Both the position numbers and the translations under genes were made by a program. The notes under the pieces were generated by a model, which made no database searches, had not been told where the DNA came from, and worked only from the letters and a program-made list of their open reading frames with translations. A stretch of 14,217 bases of DNA, from the NCBI GenBank assembly GCA_023254755.1, contig JALRKU010000248.1, forward strand, positions 1 to 14,217, written 5' to 3'. Within the stretch, counting starts at the first letter, position 1. The number at the start of each line of letters is the position of its first letter. Of the stretch, positions 1 through 7,761 are shown in pieces. The stretch comes from Aeromicrobium sp. GTDB taxonomy: Bacteria > Actinomycetota > Actinomycetes > Propionibacteriales > Nocardioidaceae.

Positions 1-1
1 G

Positions 2-772
2 ATCGACCTGGAGTCGGCGCGCGAGCTGCCCTGCCACACCGGACTGGTGCTGCTGTCGGACAAGGGCAGCGGCCTCGGCCGGGTCACCGCCGACAAGCAG
101 GTGCAGCTGATCCGGGGCGACCGCGACGCGTTCGGCATCCACGGCCGCTCGGCCGAGCAGCGGGTCGCGCTCGACCTGCTGCTCGACCCCGACGTCGGCA
201 TCGTGTCGCTCGGCGGCCGCGCCGGCACCGGCAAGTCCGCCATGGCGATCTGCGCCGGTCTCGAGGCGGTCATGGAGCGCCAGCAGCACAAGAAGGTCGT
301 GGTGTTCCGGCCGCTGTACGCCGTCGGCGGCCAGGAGCTGGGCTATCTGCCGGGCAGCGAGTCCGAGAAGATGGGGCCCTGGGCCCAGGCGGTCTTCGAC
401 ACCCTCGGTGCCATGACCAGCCAGGCCGTCATCGACGAGATCGTCGACCGGCAGATGCTCGAGGTCCTGCCGCTGACGCACATCCGCGGTCGCTCGCTGC
501 ACGACGCGTTCGTCATCGTCGACGAGGCGCAGTCGCTGGAGCGCAACGTGCTGCTGACGGTGCTGTCGCGCATCGGCGCGAACTCCAAGGTGGTCCTGAC
601 CCACGACGTCGCGCAGCGCGACAACCTGCGGGTCGGACGCCACGACGGCGTCGTCGCGGTCGTGGAGAAGCTCAAGGGGCATCCGCTCTTCGCCCACGTC
701 ACGCTGACCCGCTCGGAGCGGTCGCCCGTCGCCGCGCTGGTCACCGAGATGCTGGAGGATGTCGTCATCTGA
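2..772 (+). CDS. PhoH-family ATPase (PIN-PhoH type), 3' part
   Basis: This gene is cut by the left edge; the frame is open from base 2, so about 256 C-terminal residues are visible and the start is missing. The GTG at 47 is an internal Val codon. Seen: a P-loop GRAGTGKS (about 215-238) and a Walker B run VIVDEAQ (about 512-532), with the conserved lead-in PCHTGL and GRSAEQRVALDLLLD typical of actinobacterial PhoH2 proteins. In that family an N-terminal PIN RNase domain precedes a PhoH RNA helicase/ATPase domain, so the missing part probably carries the PIN domain. The role is inferred to be cytoplasmic ATP-dependent RNA unwinding and cleavage. The gene ends 27 bp before the lipoprotein gene, with no convincing terminator between them. 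Family is certain; the PIN half is inference. Confidence 0.93.
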   Translation: MDLESARELPCHTGLVLLSDKGSGLGRVTADKQVQLIRGDRDAFGIHGRSAEQRVALDLLLDPDVGIVSLGGRAGTGKSAMAICAGLEAVMERQQHKKVVVFRPLYAVGGQELGYLPGSESEKMGPWAQAVFDTLGAMTSQAVIDEIVDRQMLEVLPLTHIRGRSLHDAFVIVDEAQSLERNVLLTVLSRIGANSKVVLTHDVAQRDNLRVGRHDGVVAVVEKLKGHPLFAHVTLTRSERSPVAALVTEMLEDVVI

Positions 773-787
773 CCTCCTGCCCTGTGG

Positions 788-793
788 CAGTCT
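788..793 (+). promoter_or_regulatory. Candidate -10 for a leaderless lipoprotein mRNA
   Basis: CAGTCT lies exactly 6 bp before the GTG at 800 and matches A2 and T6 of the TANNNT pattern. No Shine-Dalgarno sequence precedes the GTG. The spacing would place the transcription start on the GTG. The first base is off consensus, and a 5-bp stem (CTGCC/GGCAG, 777-790) partly overlaps it, so this is a tentative call. Confidence 0.35.
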
Positions 794-799
794 GGCCCG

Positions 800-2044
800 G
801 TGAGTCGTGGAGGGAGAGTCGCGCGCACGGCGCTGACCACGGTCGCGCTCGTCCTGGTGGCGTCGGCGTGCGGCTCCTCCTCGTCCGACGACCCGTCGGT
901 CGTGCGCTGGTACGTCGCGGCGGGCGACGTCGGGTCGACGGCGCTCGCCGAGACCTGCGAGCCGAGCCTCGGCGAGGACCTGAGCCTCGAGGTCGTCGAG
1001 CTGCCGGCCGACCCCGACGCGCTGCACACGACGCTGGTCCGCCGGCTCGACGCCGACCCGTCGTCGGTCGACCTCATGACGCTCGACGGAGCCCTGGTGC
1101 CCGAGCTCGGGACCGCCGGCTTCCTCGCCCCCGTCCCGTCCGCGGCGCGCACGGCGCTCGCCGACGGCGTGCTCCCGCAGGCCCTCGAGCAGACGGTGGT
1201 CGACGACCGCATGGTCGCGGCGCCCTGGCTGTTCGACCCGCAGCTGTTGTGGTTCCGCAACGTCACGGCCGAGCGGGCCGGCCTCGACGTCACGAAGCCG
1301 ATCGCGTGGGCCGACCTGATCTCGGGCGCACGGCGCCTCGGTGTCTCGGTGCAGATGACCGACGACCTGGGCTCCGGGCTGGTCGACTGGGTGTCGGCGC
1401 TGGTCGCCTCGAGCGGCGGCACCCTGCTCCAGGGAGCCGGTCCGGACGCGAAGGTGGGCCTGGGCGGCGCACCGGGTCGCCAGGCAGCGGCGCTCGTGCA
1501 GCAGGTCGCCGAGTCCGGCGTCGGCCCCGGGCCCGACGCGGCCGCGGTCGAGGCCTTCGCCGGGATCGACGGGGGCTTCCTGCTGGCTCCGGGCACCGCC
1601 TACACCGATCCGTCGCTGACGGCCCTGCAGCCCGAGCTCGGCGTCGTCCAGTACCCCCGCGTCGGCGAGACCGAGGCCGTCCCACCGGCGCGCGGCACGG
1701 TGCTCGCCGTGTCGGCCGGGTCCCGGCACCGGTCCGAGGTGTTCGACCTGGTCCAGTGCCTGGCCGCCGACGAGACCGTCGCGTCGATCGTGCTGTCCAC
1801 CGGCCACGCGCCGGCCCGTCCCGCCGTCCTGGCCGACCGATCGGTCCGCAGTGCGCTGCCGTTCGCCCGCACCCTGGCCGCGGCGCAGAAGGCGGCCCGA
1901 CCGGCGCCGGTCACGCCCTACTGGACCGCCGTGCGTCGCGCCGTCGTCGACACCTGGTCGCCGATCTCCGGCGTCACGACCGACCGCACGCCGACCGACT
2001 CGCAGGCAGCCGTGCGCGCCGCGCTGAGGGGTGAGCTGCCGTGA
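800..2044 (+). CDS. ABC transporter extracellular solute-binding lipoprotein
   Basis: This 414-residue protein is probably an extracellular substrate-binding lipoprotein of a carbohydrate-type (CUT1-like) importer. Seen: a signal peptide with basic N-region, hydrophobic core and lipobox ending at Cys24 (VASAC), followed by a Ser-rich linker. After it come blocks typical of family 1 binding proteins: VDLMTLDGALVPELGTAGFL near residues 90-110, then APWLFDPQLLWFRN near 135-150, equivalent to the family's 'lyYrkd' region. Length is usual for the family (400-450). The GTG start is the only one that places the signal peptide correctly. The stop overlaps the next gene's GTG by 4 bp (GTGA), so the binding protein and permease are coupled. 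The ligand cannot be read from sequence; a sugar such as trehalose or an oligosaccharide is only a guess from gene order (compare LpqY-SugABC). Confidence 0.88.
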   Translation: MSRGGRVARTALTTVALVLVASACGSSSSDDPSVVRWYVAAGDVGSTALAETCEPSLGEDLSLEVVELPADPDALHTTLVRRLDADPSSVDLMTLDGALVPELGTAGFLAPVPSAARTALADGVLPQALEQTVVDDRMVAAPWLFDPQLLWFRNVTAERAGLDVTKPIAWADLISGARRLGVSVQMTDDLGSGLVDWVSALVASSGGTLLQGAGPDAKVGLGGAPGRQAAALVQQVAESGVGPGPDAAAVEAFAGIDGGFLLAPGTAYTDPSLTALQPELGVVQYPRVGETEAVPPARGTVLAVSAGSRHRSEVFDLVQCLAADETVASIVLSTGHAPARPAVLADRSVRSALPFARTLAAAQKAARPAPVTPYWTAVRRAVVDTWSPISGVTTDRTPTDSQAAVRAALRGELP

Positions 2045-2877
2045 CCGCCCGCCGTTCAGGTCTGCGGCGGCTCGGCTGGCTGCTGCCCGCCGTGGTCGTG
2101 CTGGTGCTCGTCACCGTCGTTCCTCTCGGCCGCGTGGTCTGGACGTCGTTGCACCGCTCGTCGCCCACCACCGGCTCCGAGCTGGTCGGGCTCGACAACT
2201 ACACCCACCTGGTCGCGAGCCGCGAGTGGTGGCTGGCCGTGGCGACCAGCCTGGTGCTGGTCGCCGGGGTCGTGCTCGTGCAGCTGGCGCTCGGCCTGGT
2301 CTTCGGCGCGGCGCTCCACCGGGTCGGCGTCGTCTGGCCGGTCGCGCGGGTCGTCGTGCTGGTGCCGCTGGTCCTGCTGTCCGTCGTCAGCGTCGTGACG
2401 TGGCGCGACGCGGTCAACGGCGGCTTCCTGACGTCGTGGTTCGACCTCGGTGAGGCGGGGCCGTTCGCCCAGCTCGTCGCCGTCACGGTCGGCGAGACGT
2501 GGCGGGGCACCGGCATGGTCACCGCCGTCGTCGCGCTCTCGCTCGCGCAGGTGACGGCGTCGCTGTCCGCCTCGGCCGTCGCCGACGGTGCCACCGGCCT
2601 GCAGCGCTGGCGCCGGGTCGTGCTGCCCTCGATCGGTCCGGCCGTGGCCGGCGTCGCGGCGTTCCGCGTCCTCGACACCTACCGGGTCCTCGACGGCCCC
2701 CTGCTCACCGACGACCCGTCGGCCCGGCTGCAGACCGCTCCGTTGCTGACCTGGACGACGCAGTTCACCGCCCTCGAGCTGGGACTCGGCGCCGCCATGT
2801 CCGTGCTCGTCGTGATCGGCGCGGCGGTGCTGGCGGCGATCGTGGTGCCGCTGTTCCGGGTGAGGAGGCTGCTGTGA
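2041..2877 (+). CDS. ABC transporter permease, MalF/SugA type
   Basis: This is a 278-residue inner-membrane permease with about six hydrophobic segments, near residues 11-36, 62-91, 101-121, 143-170, 195-212 and 248-275. It has the lead-in LVGLDNYTHL typical of MalF-type subunits. The cytoplasmic EAA loop is at about 176-196: the DGA core (182-184) and terminal VVLP remain, but the usual Glu of 'EAA' is Ala177. That loop normally docks on the ATPase, so the loss is notable beside an abnormal ATPase in the same operon. The start is a GTG overlapping the lipoprotein stop, and the end overlaps the second permease by 4 bp. It would pair with the 2874-3854 product to form the channel. Substrate unknown. 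Confidence 0.87.
   Translation: MTARRSGLRRLGWLLPAVVVLVLVTVVPLGRVVWTSLHRSSPTTGSELVGLDNYTHLVASREWWLAVATSLVLVAGVVLVQLALGLVFGAALHRVGVVWPVARVVVLVPLVLLSVVSVVTWRDAVNGGFLTSWFDLGEAGPFAQLVAVTVGETWRGTGMVTAVVALSLAQVTASLSASAVADGATGLQRWRRVVLPSIGPAVAGVAAFRVLDTYRVLDGPLLTDDPSARLQTAPLLTWTTQFTALELGLGAAMSVLVVIGAAVLAAIVVPLFRVRRLL
2863..2868 (+). promoter_or_regulatory. Shine-Dalgarno for second permease
   Basis: A full AGGAGG sits 5 bp before the GTG at 2874, inside the last codons of the first permease. It decides the second permease's start, because the frame is open much further upstream. Confidence 0.7.
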
Positions 2878-3854
2878 ACGTCGCCTCGCACCCCTCGATC
2901 CGCTCGCGCCTCGCGGCGTCGGTCGTGGCGTTCCTTCTCGGCTTCGCGATGGCCAACGTCGGACTGATCGTGGTGCCGCGGCCCGACACGTGGCTGTGGC
3001 TCGCCGCCGCGATCGTCCTCATGGTCACCGGCGTCGTCGGCGTGCTGGTCGCCGACACGCGCCGCGACGTCTCCCTCTGGGCGGTCCTGGGCGTCGAGCT
3101 GCTCACCCTCTTCACGCTCGCCCCGCTGCTGTGGGTCCTCAGCACCGCCACCGTCGCCGAGGGCTCGCGCCGCACGACGCTGTGGCCGGGCGACGCGACG
3201 TGGTCGGCGTTCGGCGAGGTGTGGGACGCCGGTCCGGTGCGGACGGCGATGGGCACGTCGTTGCTGGTCGCGGGACTCGCCACCGTCGTGGCGATGCTCG
3301 TCGCCGCTCCCGCGGCCCACGCACTGATGCACCGCGACGCGCCGGGCCGACGGTGGTGGTACGTCGCGTTCGTGGCGGCCCTCGTGCTGCCGACCTTCGT
3401 CCTGGGCGCGCCGGCCGCGGCACAGCTGCTGGCGCTCGACCTCGCCACGTCCCGCCTGGCCATGGCCGTCCCCACGCTGGCGGTCGCGCTGCCGATCGCC
3501 GTCTGGCTCACGGTCCGCGTGCTCCGTCGAGCACCGTGGTCGTTGTACGACGCGGTCCGCGCCGACGGCGCCTCGGTGGGTCAGCGGCTGAGGCACTTCG
3601 CGGTGCCCCACCTGGCGCTCGACCTGGGACTCGTCACGATCCTCGTGTTCTTCTGGACGTCGGCCGACGTCGCTCTCGGTGCCGCGATGGCGCCCACCGA
3701 CGACCAGCGCACCCTGCCCGCGACCCTGCTCGCGCTGGGGGCCGACCCGGAGTCGTCCCGCCTGGTCGCCGCCGCCGGCCTGTGGTGGCTCCTGCCGCTC
3801 GTCCTCGTCGCCACGGTGTTCTCGCGCCGCCTCGTCTCGCTGCTCGGAAGATAG
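2874..3854 (+). CDS. ABC transporter permease, MalG/SugB type, with extra N-terminal membrane hairpin
   Basis: This is a 326-residue membrane permease. The start is the GTG at 2874, in a GTGA overlap with the previous stop and preceded by AGGAGG. The MalG-like core begins with a membrane helix at about 72-91 (LLTLFTLAPLLWVLSTA), then WSAF, then helices near 126-152, 162-180, 193-216 and further on. The EAA loop is recognisable at 225-245: YDAVRADGAS with DGA at 231-233 and Asp226 in place of the usual Glu. Two additional hydrophobic segments (about 13-34 and 39-60) precede the core, which most MalG proteins lack. It forms the translocation pore with the 2041-2877 product. Substrate unknown. 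Confidence 0.86.
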   Translation: MNVASHPSIRSRLAASVVAFLLGFAMANVGLIVVPRPDTWLWLAAAIVLMVTGVVGVLVADTRRDVSLWAVLGVELLTLFTLAPLLWVLSTATVAEGSRRTTLWPGDATWSAFGEVWDAGPVRTAMGTSLLVAGLATVVAMLVAAPAAHALMHRDAPGRRWWYVAFVAALVLPTFVLGAPAAAQLLALDLATSRLAMAVPTLAVALPIAVWLTVRVLRRAPWSLYDAVRADGASVGQRLRHFAVPHLALDLGLVTILVFFWTSADVALGAAMAPTDDQRTLPATLLALGADPESSRLVAAAGLWWLLPLVLVATVFSRRLVSLLGR

Positions 3855-3857
3855 GTT
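3852..3857 (+). promoter_or_regulatory. Possible internal -10 before the ATPase gene
   Basis: TAGGTT overlaps the stop of the second permease and lies 10 bp before the ATG at 3868, matching TANNNT. No Shine-Dalgarno sequence is visible in the 13-bp gap. If used, the mRNA would start about 4 bases before the ATG and the ATPase and DUF2079 genes could be expressed apart from the rest. The evidence is one hexamer only. Confidence 0.25.
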
Positions 3858-3867
3858 GGGCCCTGCC

Positions 3868-5007
3868 ATGTCCTCGATCGACGTCCGAGACGTCTCCCTG
3901 GTCCGCGGGGGACGCACGCTCCTGGAGAGCGTGTCCCTGTCGGTCCCCGAAGCCGAGACCCTGGCGATCGTCGGGCCGCCCGGGGCCGGCAAGAGCCTGC
4001 TGCTGCAGGTCATCGTGGGCCTGGTCGAGCCGACGGGCGGTGAGGTGGTGCTCGACGAGCGGGTCGTCACCGGCGAGTCGCCCCGCAAGCGCGACCTGTC
4101 GATGATGTTCCAGGACTACGCCCTGCACCCGCAGCGCGACGTCTACGACAACCTCGCGTTCGCCGCGACGCTGCGCAAGGGGCGCGACAAGAGCGCGCTC
4201 GCCGAGCGCATCGACGCCGTCGCCGGGCTGCTGGCGCTCTCCGACGTGCAGGGTGCGCGGCCCGCGGACCTGGACGAGGCGCGCAAGCAGCGCGTCGCTG
4301 CCGGCCGGGCACTGGTGCGCGACGCCGCCGGCTACCTGCTCGACGAGCCGTTCGCGGCGCAGTCCGACCGGCTCCGCCCGCACGTCCGCTCGGTCGTGCT
4401 GCAGTGGCAGCGCGAGCAGGCCCGCACCACGATCCTCACCACGTCCGACGTCGACGAGGCCCTCGCGTCGGCCGACCGGGTGGCCGTGATGCACCAGGGC
4501 TTCGTGCACCAGGTCGGCACGCCGCGCGAGCTGTACGAGCGGCCCGCCGACATGTTCGTCGCGGGCTACCTGGGCAATCCGCCCATGAACCTCATCCCCG
4601 GTTTCCCCGAGGGCGAGGGCGTCACCACCCCGCTCGGCACGCTGCCGCTCGACGCGGTCCAGCGCGCGGTCGTCGAGGGCCGCGAGGTCGTCGTCGTGGG
4701 CGTGCGACCCGAGCACCTGAGCGAGTCGACCTACGGCGCCGCCTTCGCGTTCCACGCCGACGTCGACGACCTGGAGTGGCGGGGCCGCAGCCAGTTCGCC
4801 TACCTCGGCTACGAGATCGCGCCGGCGGTCGAGGAGGTGCTCGCCGAGGTCGAGGACCTAGTCGACTTCGACCTGTTCCAGAGCTTCGTGATGGCCGAGC
4901 TGCCGTCGGACCGCACGCTCGAGCGCGGGGCGCGCATCACGCTGGGCGCTGCGCCGCAGCACGTGCACCTGTTCGACCCCGTCACGGGCGAGAACCTCTC
5001 GGCTTGA
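3868..5007 (+). CDS. MalK-type ABC transporter ATP-binding protein with degenerate catalytic motifs
   Basis: This 379-residue protein has the length and domain plan of MalK/SugC/MsiK: an N-terminal nucleotide-binding domain (1-235) and a C-terminal TOBE/regulatory domain containing the hallmark VGVRPEHL near 285. Intact: Walker A GPPGAGKS (36-43), Q-loop Gln82 in MMFQDYAL, and Walker B YLLDEP with Glu160. Lost: the signature LSGGQ reads LDEAR (135-139), although the following KQRVAAGRAL aligns perfectly; the D-loop reads AAQSD, so its Asp aligns with Ser166; and the H-loop reads TTSD, so the switch His is Ser193. In ABC dimers the signature and D-loop of one subunit complete the other's ATP site, so a homodimer should be badly impaired. 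It has no frameshift or stop and is embedded in a tight operon, so it is not an obvious pseudogene. It could pair with a canonical ATPase encoded elsewhere, as MsiK serves many importers in Streptomyces (inference). Confidence 0.9.
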   Translation: MSSIDVRDVSLVRGGRTLLESVSLSVPEAETLAIVGPPGAGKSLLLQVIVGLVEPTGGEVVLDERVVTGESPRKRDLSMMFQDYALHPQRDVYDNLAFAATLRKGRDKSALAERIDAVAGLLALSDVQGARPADLDEARKQRVAAGRALVRDAAGYLLDEPFAAQSDRLRPHVRSVVLQWQREQARTTILTTSDVDEALASADRVAVMHQGFVHQVGTPRELYERPADMFVAGYLGNPPMNLIPGFPEGEGVTTPLGTLPLDAVQRAVVEGREVVVVGVRPEHLSESTYGAAFAFHADVDDLEWRGRSQFAYLGYEIAPAVEEVLAEVEDLVDFDLFQSFVMAELPSDRTLERGARITLGAAPQHVHLFDPVTGENLSA

Positions 5008-6338
5008 GCTCCTCGCGCGTCGTCGGGGCGGCCCTCGGTCTGCTGGGCGCCGCGGCGTACGCGGTGCTCACGCTGCTGCGGTTCCACCAGTACCGCCTGT
5101 CGTCGTGGGACAACGCGATCTTCGAGCAGGCGATCGCCGGCTACGCGCGACTCGACGCGCCGATCGTCGACGTGAAGGCCCCCGGCTTCCACATCCTCGG
5201 CGACCACTTCTCGCCGATCGACGCGATCGTCGCGCCGTTCTACCGGGTGTGGCCCTCCGCGCAGACGGTGCTGCTGGCCCAGGTGCTGCTGATCGGCGTG
5301 TCGATCGCCGTCGTGGCGTCGCTCGCGGCCAGGGTGCTCGGCACCTGGTGGGGCGTCACGATCGGCACGCTGTACGCCGTGTCGTTCGGTCTGCAGTCGG
5401 CGGTCGAGTCGGACTTCCACGAGGTGGCGTTCGCCGCGCCCCTGCTGACTCTCGCCGGAGCCGCCTACGTCGAGCGACGTCCGACCGCCGTGGTGCTCTG
5501 GGCGGCCCCGCTGGTGCTGGTCAAGGAGGACCTGGGCGTCACGGTCGCCGCGATCGGCGCAGTCCTGTGGTTGACCGGCGAGCGGCGCCGCGGACTCTGG
5601 CTCGGGGTCGGGGGACTCGTCGCGACGGTGCTGACGGTCGCGGTGCTCATCCCGGCGTTCGCGAGCGACGGGGCCTACCCGTACACCTCGGCGCTCGGCG
5701 GCGACCGCGGACTGCTCGCGACGCTGCTCGACGACCCGGGCACCAAGCTCGGTACCGTCGCCCTCACCGTCGGTGTCACGGGCCTGGCCGCGCTGCTGTC
5801 ACCGTGGGTCCTGGTCGCGCTGCCGACGTTCGCGTGGCGATTCGCGGGGGACAACGCGTCCTACTGGGGCACCGACTGGCACTACTCGCTGGTGCTGATG
5901 CCCATCGTGTTCGTCGCGATGGTCGACGCGATCCAGCGCTTCGACCGCGCGCGCTGGCTCGTGCCGGCCGCCGTGGTGGTCTCCGCGTGGACGCTCGTGG
6001 GGTCGCCCCTGGCCGGCCTGCTCGACGACGCGACGTGGCAGGACCCGCCGCGGGCCGCTGCCGCGCGCGAGGTCGTGGCCGCGGTGCCCGAGGGGGCCTC
6101 GGTCGAGACCGACATCGGTCTCCTGACGCACCTCGTGACGGGCCGCGAGGCCTACTGGACGGGCACGATCGGCCTCGGTGACCGGTCCGTCACGCCCGAC
6201 TACGTCGCGTTCGACGTCGCGTCGGGCCTGGGCTCGCCGGCCGACGTCCTCGGCTACGCCGAGGACACCTACGGCGGCACCTGGACGACCGTGGTCGACC
6301 GCGACGGCTACGTGCTCGTGCGCCGCGGTCGACCCTAG
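5004..6338 (+). CDS. DUF2079 polytopic membrane protein (possible GT-C-like glycosyltransferase)
   Basis: This 444-residue membrane protein has roughly ten hydrophobic segments. The TTG at 5004 is chosen as start because it forms a 4-bp TTGA overlap with the ATPase stop and directly precedes the first membrane helix (6-26); the frame is open far upstream but that part reads as out-of-frame ATPase. DUF2079 hallmarks are seen: WDNAIFEQAI (35-44, acidic Asp36), then GDHFSPIDAIVAPFY (66-80), and VLVKEDLGV further on. A C-terminal extracytoplasmic stretch ends in a DYVAFD motif. The family resembles lipid-linked-sugar GT-C transferases, with the first-loop Asp as a possible catalytic residue, but no activity has been assigned with confidence. 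Placement as the last gene of an importer operon suggests a linked envelope or sugar role (inference). Confidence 0.85.
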   Translation: MSSSRVVGAALGLLGAAAYAVLTLLRFHQYRLSSWDNAIFEQAIAGYARLDAPIVDVKAPGFHILGDHFSPIDAIVAPFYRVWPSAQTVLLAQVLLIGVSIAVVASLAARVLGTWWGVTIGTLYAVSFGLQSAVESDFHEVAFAAPLLTLAGAAYVERRPTAVVLWAAPLVLVKEDLGVTVAAIGAVLWLTGERRRGLWLGVGGLVATVLTVAVLIPAFASDGAYPYTSALGGDRGLLATLLDDPGTKLGTVALTVGVTGLAALLSPWVLVALPTFAWRFAGDNASYWGTDWHYSLVLMPIVFVAMVDAIQRFDRARWLVPAAVVVSAWTLVGSPLAGLLDDATWQDPPRAAAAREVVAAVPEGASVETDIGLLTHLVTGREAYWTGTIGLGDRSVTPDYVAFDVASGLGSPADVLGYAEDTYGGTWTTVVDRDGYVLVRRGRP

Positions 6339-6354
6339 GTGGTGCGACGGTCGA

Positions 6355-7740
6355 TCAGGGGTGCGTCATCGACATGACGTCGAGGGCCGCGTCGAGGTCG
6401 GCCTCGGTGAGGTCGCCGCGCTCGACGTAGCCCTCCTCGAGCACGACCTCGCGGATCGTCTTGCGCTCCTTGACCGACTTCTTCGCGACAGCCGCCGCGT
6501 TCTCGTACCCGATGTGGCGGTTCAGCGGGGTGACGATCGACGGGCTCGACTCGGCGAGCTCGCGGCAGCGCTCCTCGTTGGCGGTGATGCCGTCGATGCA
6601 CCGATCGGCCAGCGTGCGCGACGCGTTCGCGAGCAGGCGGATCGACTCCAGCACGTTGCGACCGATGACCGGCAGCATCACGTTGAGCTCGAAGTTGCCC
6701 GAGGCCCCGCTGTAGACGATCGTCGCGTCGTTGCCGATGACCTGGGCGGCGACCATCAAGGTCGCCTCGGGCAGCACGGGGTTGACCTTGCCGGGCATGA
6801 TGCTCGATCCCGGCTGCAGGTCGGGGAGGTTGATCTCGCCGAGGCCGGCCCGCGGGCCCGAGCCCATCCAGCGCAGGTCGTTGCAGATCTTGGTGAGGCT
6901 GACGGCGATGGTGCGCAGCGAGCCCGAGAGCTCGACGATGCCGTCGCGCGCGCCTTGGGCCTCGAAGTGGTCGGTCGCCTCGGTGATCGGCAGGCCCGTG
7001 GCCTCGGCGAGCAGCTCGATGACACGCTGCGGGAAGCCGACCGGCGTGTTGATGCCGGTGCCGACGGCGGTGCCGCCCAGCGGGACCTCGGCCGCTGCGG
7101 GCACGGTGCGCTCGACGCGGGCGAGGCCCTTGCGGATCTGCGCGGCGTAGCCCGCGAACTCCTGTCCGAGGGTGACCGGCGTGGCGTCCATCAGGTGGGT
7201 GCGCCCGCTCTTGACGACGTGGGCCAGCTCGGCGGACTTGGCCTCGAGGCTCTTGGCGAGGTGGTCGAGGGCCGGGACGAGCTCGTTCAGGGCCGACGCG
7301 GTCGCCGCGACGTGGATCGACGTGGGGAAGACGTCGTTGGAGGACTGGCTGGCGTTGACGTGGTCGTTGGGGTGCACGTCCTTGCCGAGGCGGCGGGTCG
7401 CGAGCGTCGCGATGACCTCGTTGGTGTTCATGTTCGACGAGGTGCCCGACCCGGTCTGGAAAACGTCGATCGGGAAGTGCGCGTCGTGCTGACCCGTGGC
7501 GACCTCCTCGGCCGCCGCGACGATGGCGTCGGCCACGTCCTGGTCGAGGATGCCGAGCTCGGCGTTGGCCTTGGCGCACGCGGCCTTGATCTGGGCGAGG
7601 GCGCGGATCTGCGCCGACTCGATGGGGGTGCCGGAGATGGGGAAGTTCTCGACGGCACGCTGCGTCTGTGCGCGGTAGAGGGCGTCGGCGGGAACCTTGA
7701 CCTCGCCCATGGTGTCGTGCTCGATGCGGAATTCGGTCAT
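6355..7740 (-). CDS. fumC: Class II fumarate hydratase
   Basis: This enzyme reversibly hydrates fumarate to L-malate in the TCA cycle; it is cytoplasmic and homotetrameric in the family. The 461-residue sequence opens FRIEHDTMGEV and contains FQTGSGTSSNMNTNE (94-108), SQSSND (131-136), GRTHLMDA with the catalytic-site His182, and the superfamily signature GSSIMPGKVNP (311-321), which carries the catalytic-loop Ser. The many fumarase-specific blocks shared with M. tuberculosis FumC favour fumarase over aspartate ammonia-lyase. A GTG lies in frame 9 bases upstream, but the ATG at 7740 is preferred because it fits the family N-terminus and sits 7 bp after a TAGAGT hexamer. It is convergent with the DUF2079 gene, with only 16 bp between the stops and no clear terminator. 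Confidence 0.97.
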   Translation of the reverse strand: MTEFRIEHDTMGEVKVPADALYRAQTQRAVENFPISGTPIESAQIRALAQIKAACAKANAELGILDQDVADAIVAAAEEVATGQHDAHFPIDVFQTGSGTSSNMNTNEVIATLATRRLGKDVHPNDHVNASQSSNDVFPTSIHVAATASALNELVPALDHLAKSLEAKSAELAHVVKSGRTHLMDATPVTLGQEFAGYAAQIRKGLARVERTVPAAAEVPLGGTAVGTGINTPVGFPQRVIELLAEATGLPITEATDHFEAQGARDGIVELSGSLRTIAVSLTKICNDLRWMGSGPRAGLGEINLPDLQPGSSIMPGKVNPVLPEATLMVAAQVIGNDATIVYSGASGNFELNVMLPVIGRNVLESIRLLANASRTLADRCIDGITANEERCRELAESSPSIVTPLNRHIGYENAAAVAKKSVKERKTIREVVLEEGYVERGDLTEADLDAALDVMSMTHP

Positions 7741-7747
7741 GCCGGGC

Positions 7748-7753
7748 ACTCTA
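7748..7753 (-). promoter_or_regulatory. Candidate -10 for leaderless fumC
   Basis: On the minus strand TAGAGT lies 7 bp before the fumC ATG, a full TANNNT match at leaderless spacing, with no Shine-Dalgarno sequence. It falls in the 21-bp gap after the DUF1772 gene, so fumC can be transcribed on its own. It also argues against the upstream GTG, which overlaps the hexamer. Confidence 0.5.
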
Positions 7754-7761
7754 GCGAGGCG

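Noticed and set aside
777..790. Stem-loop CTGCC-CTGT-GGCAG between the PhoH and lipoprotein genes as a terminator
   Set aside because: Only 5 bp of stem and no T-run follows; it may be chance in GC-rich DNA.
2679..4088. A 469-codon minus-strand frame opposite the permeases
   Set aside because: Charged low-complexity translation antisense to well-recognised permeases; a high-GC shadow.
3868..5007. ATPase gene as a pseudogene
   Set aside because: No stop or frameshift, full family length, conserved TOBE domain, and tight coupling to the next gene; only specific catalytic motifs changed.
6339..6354. Bidirectional terminator between the DUF2079 gene and fumC
   Set aside because: The 16-bp gap holds no good stem-loop or T-run.
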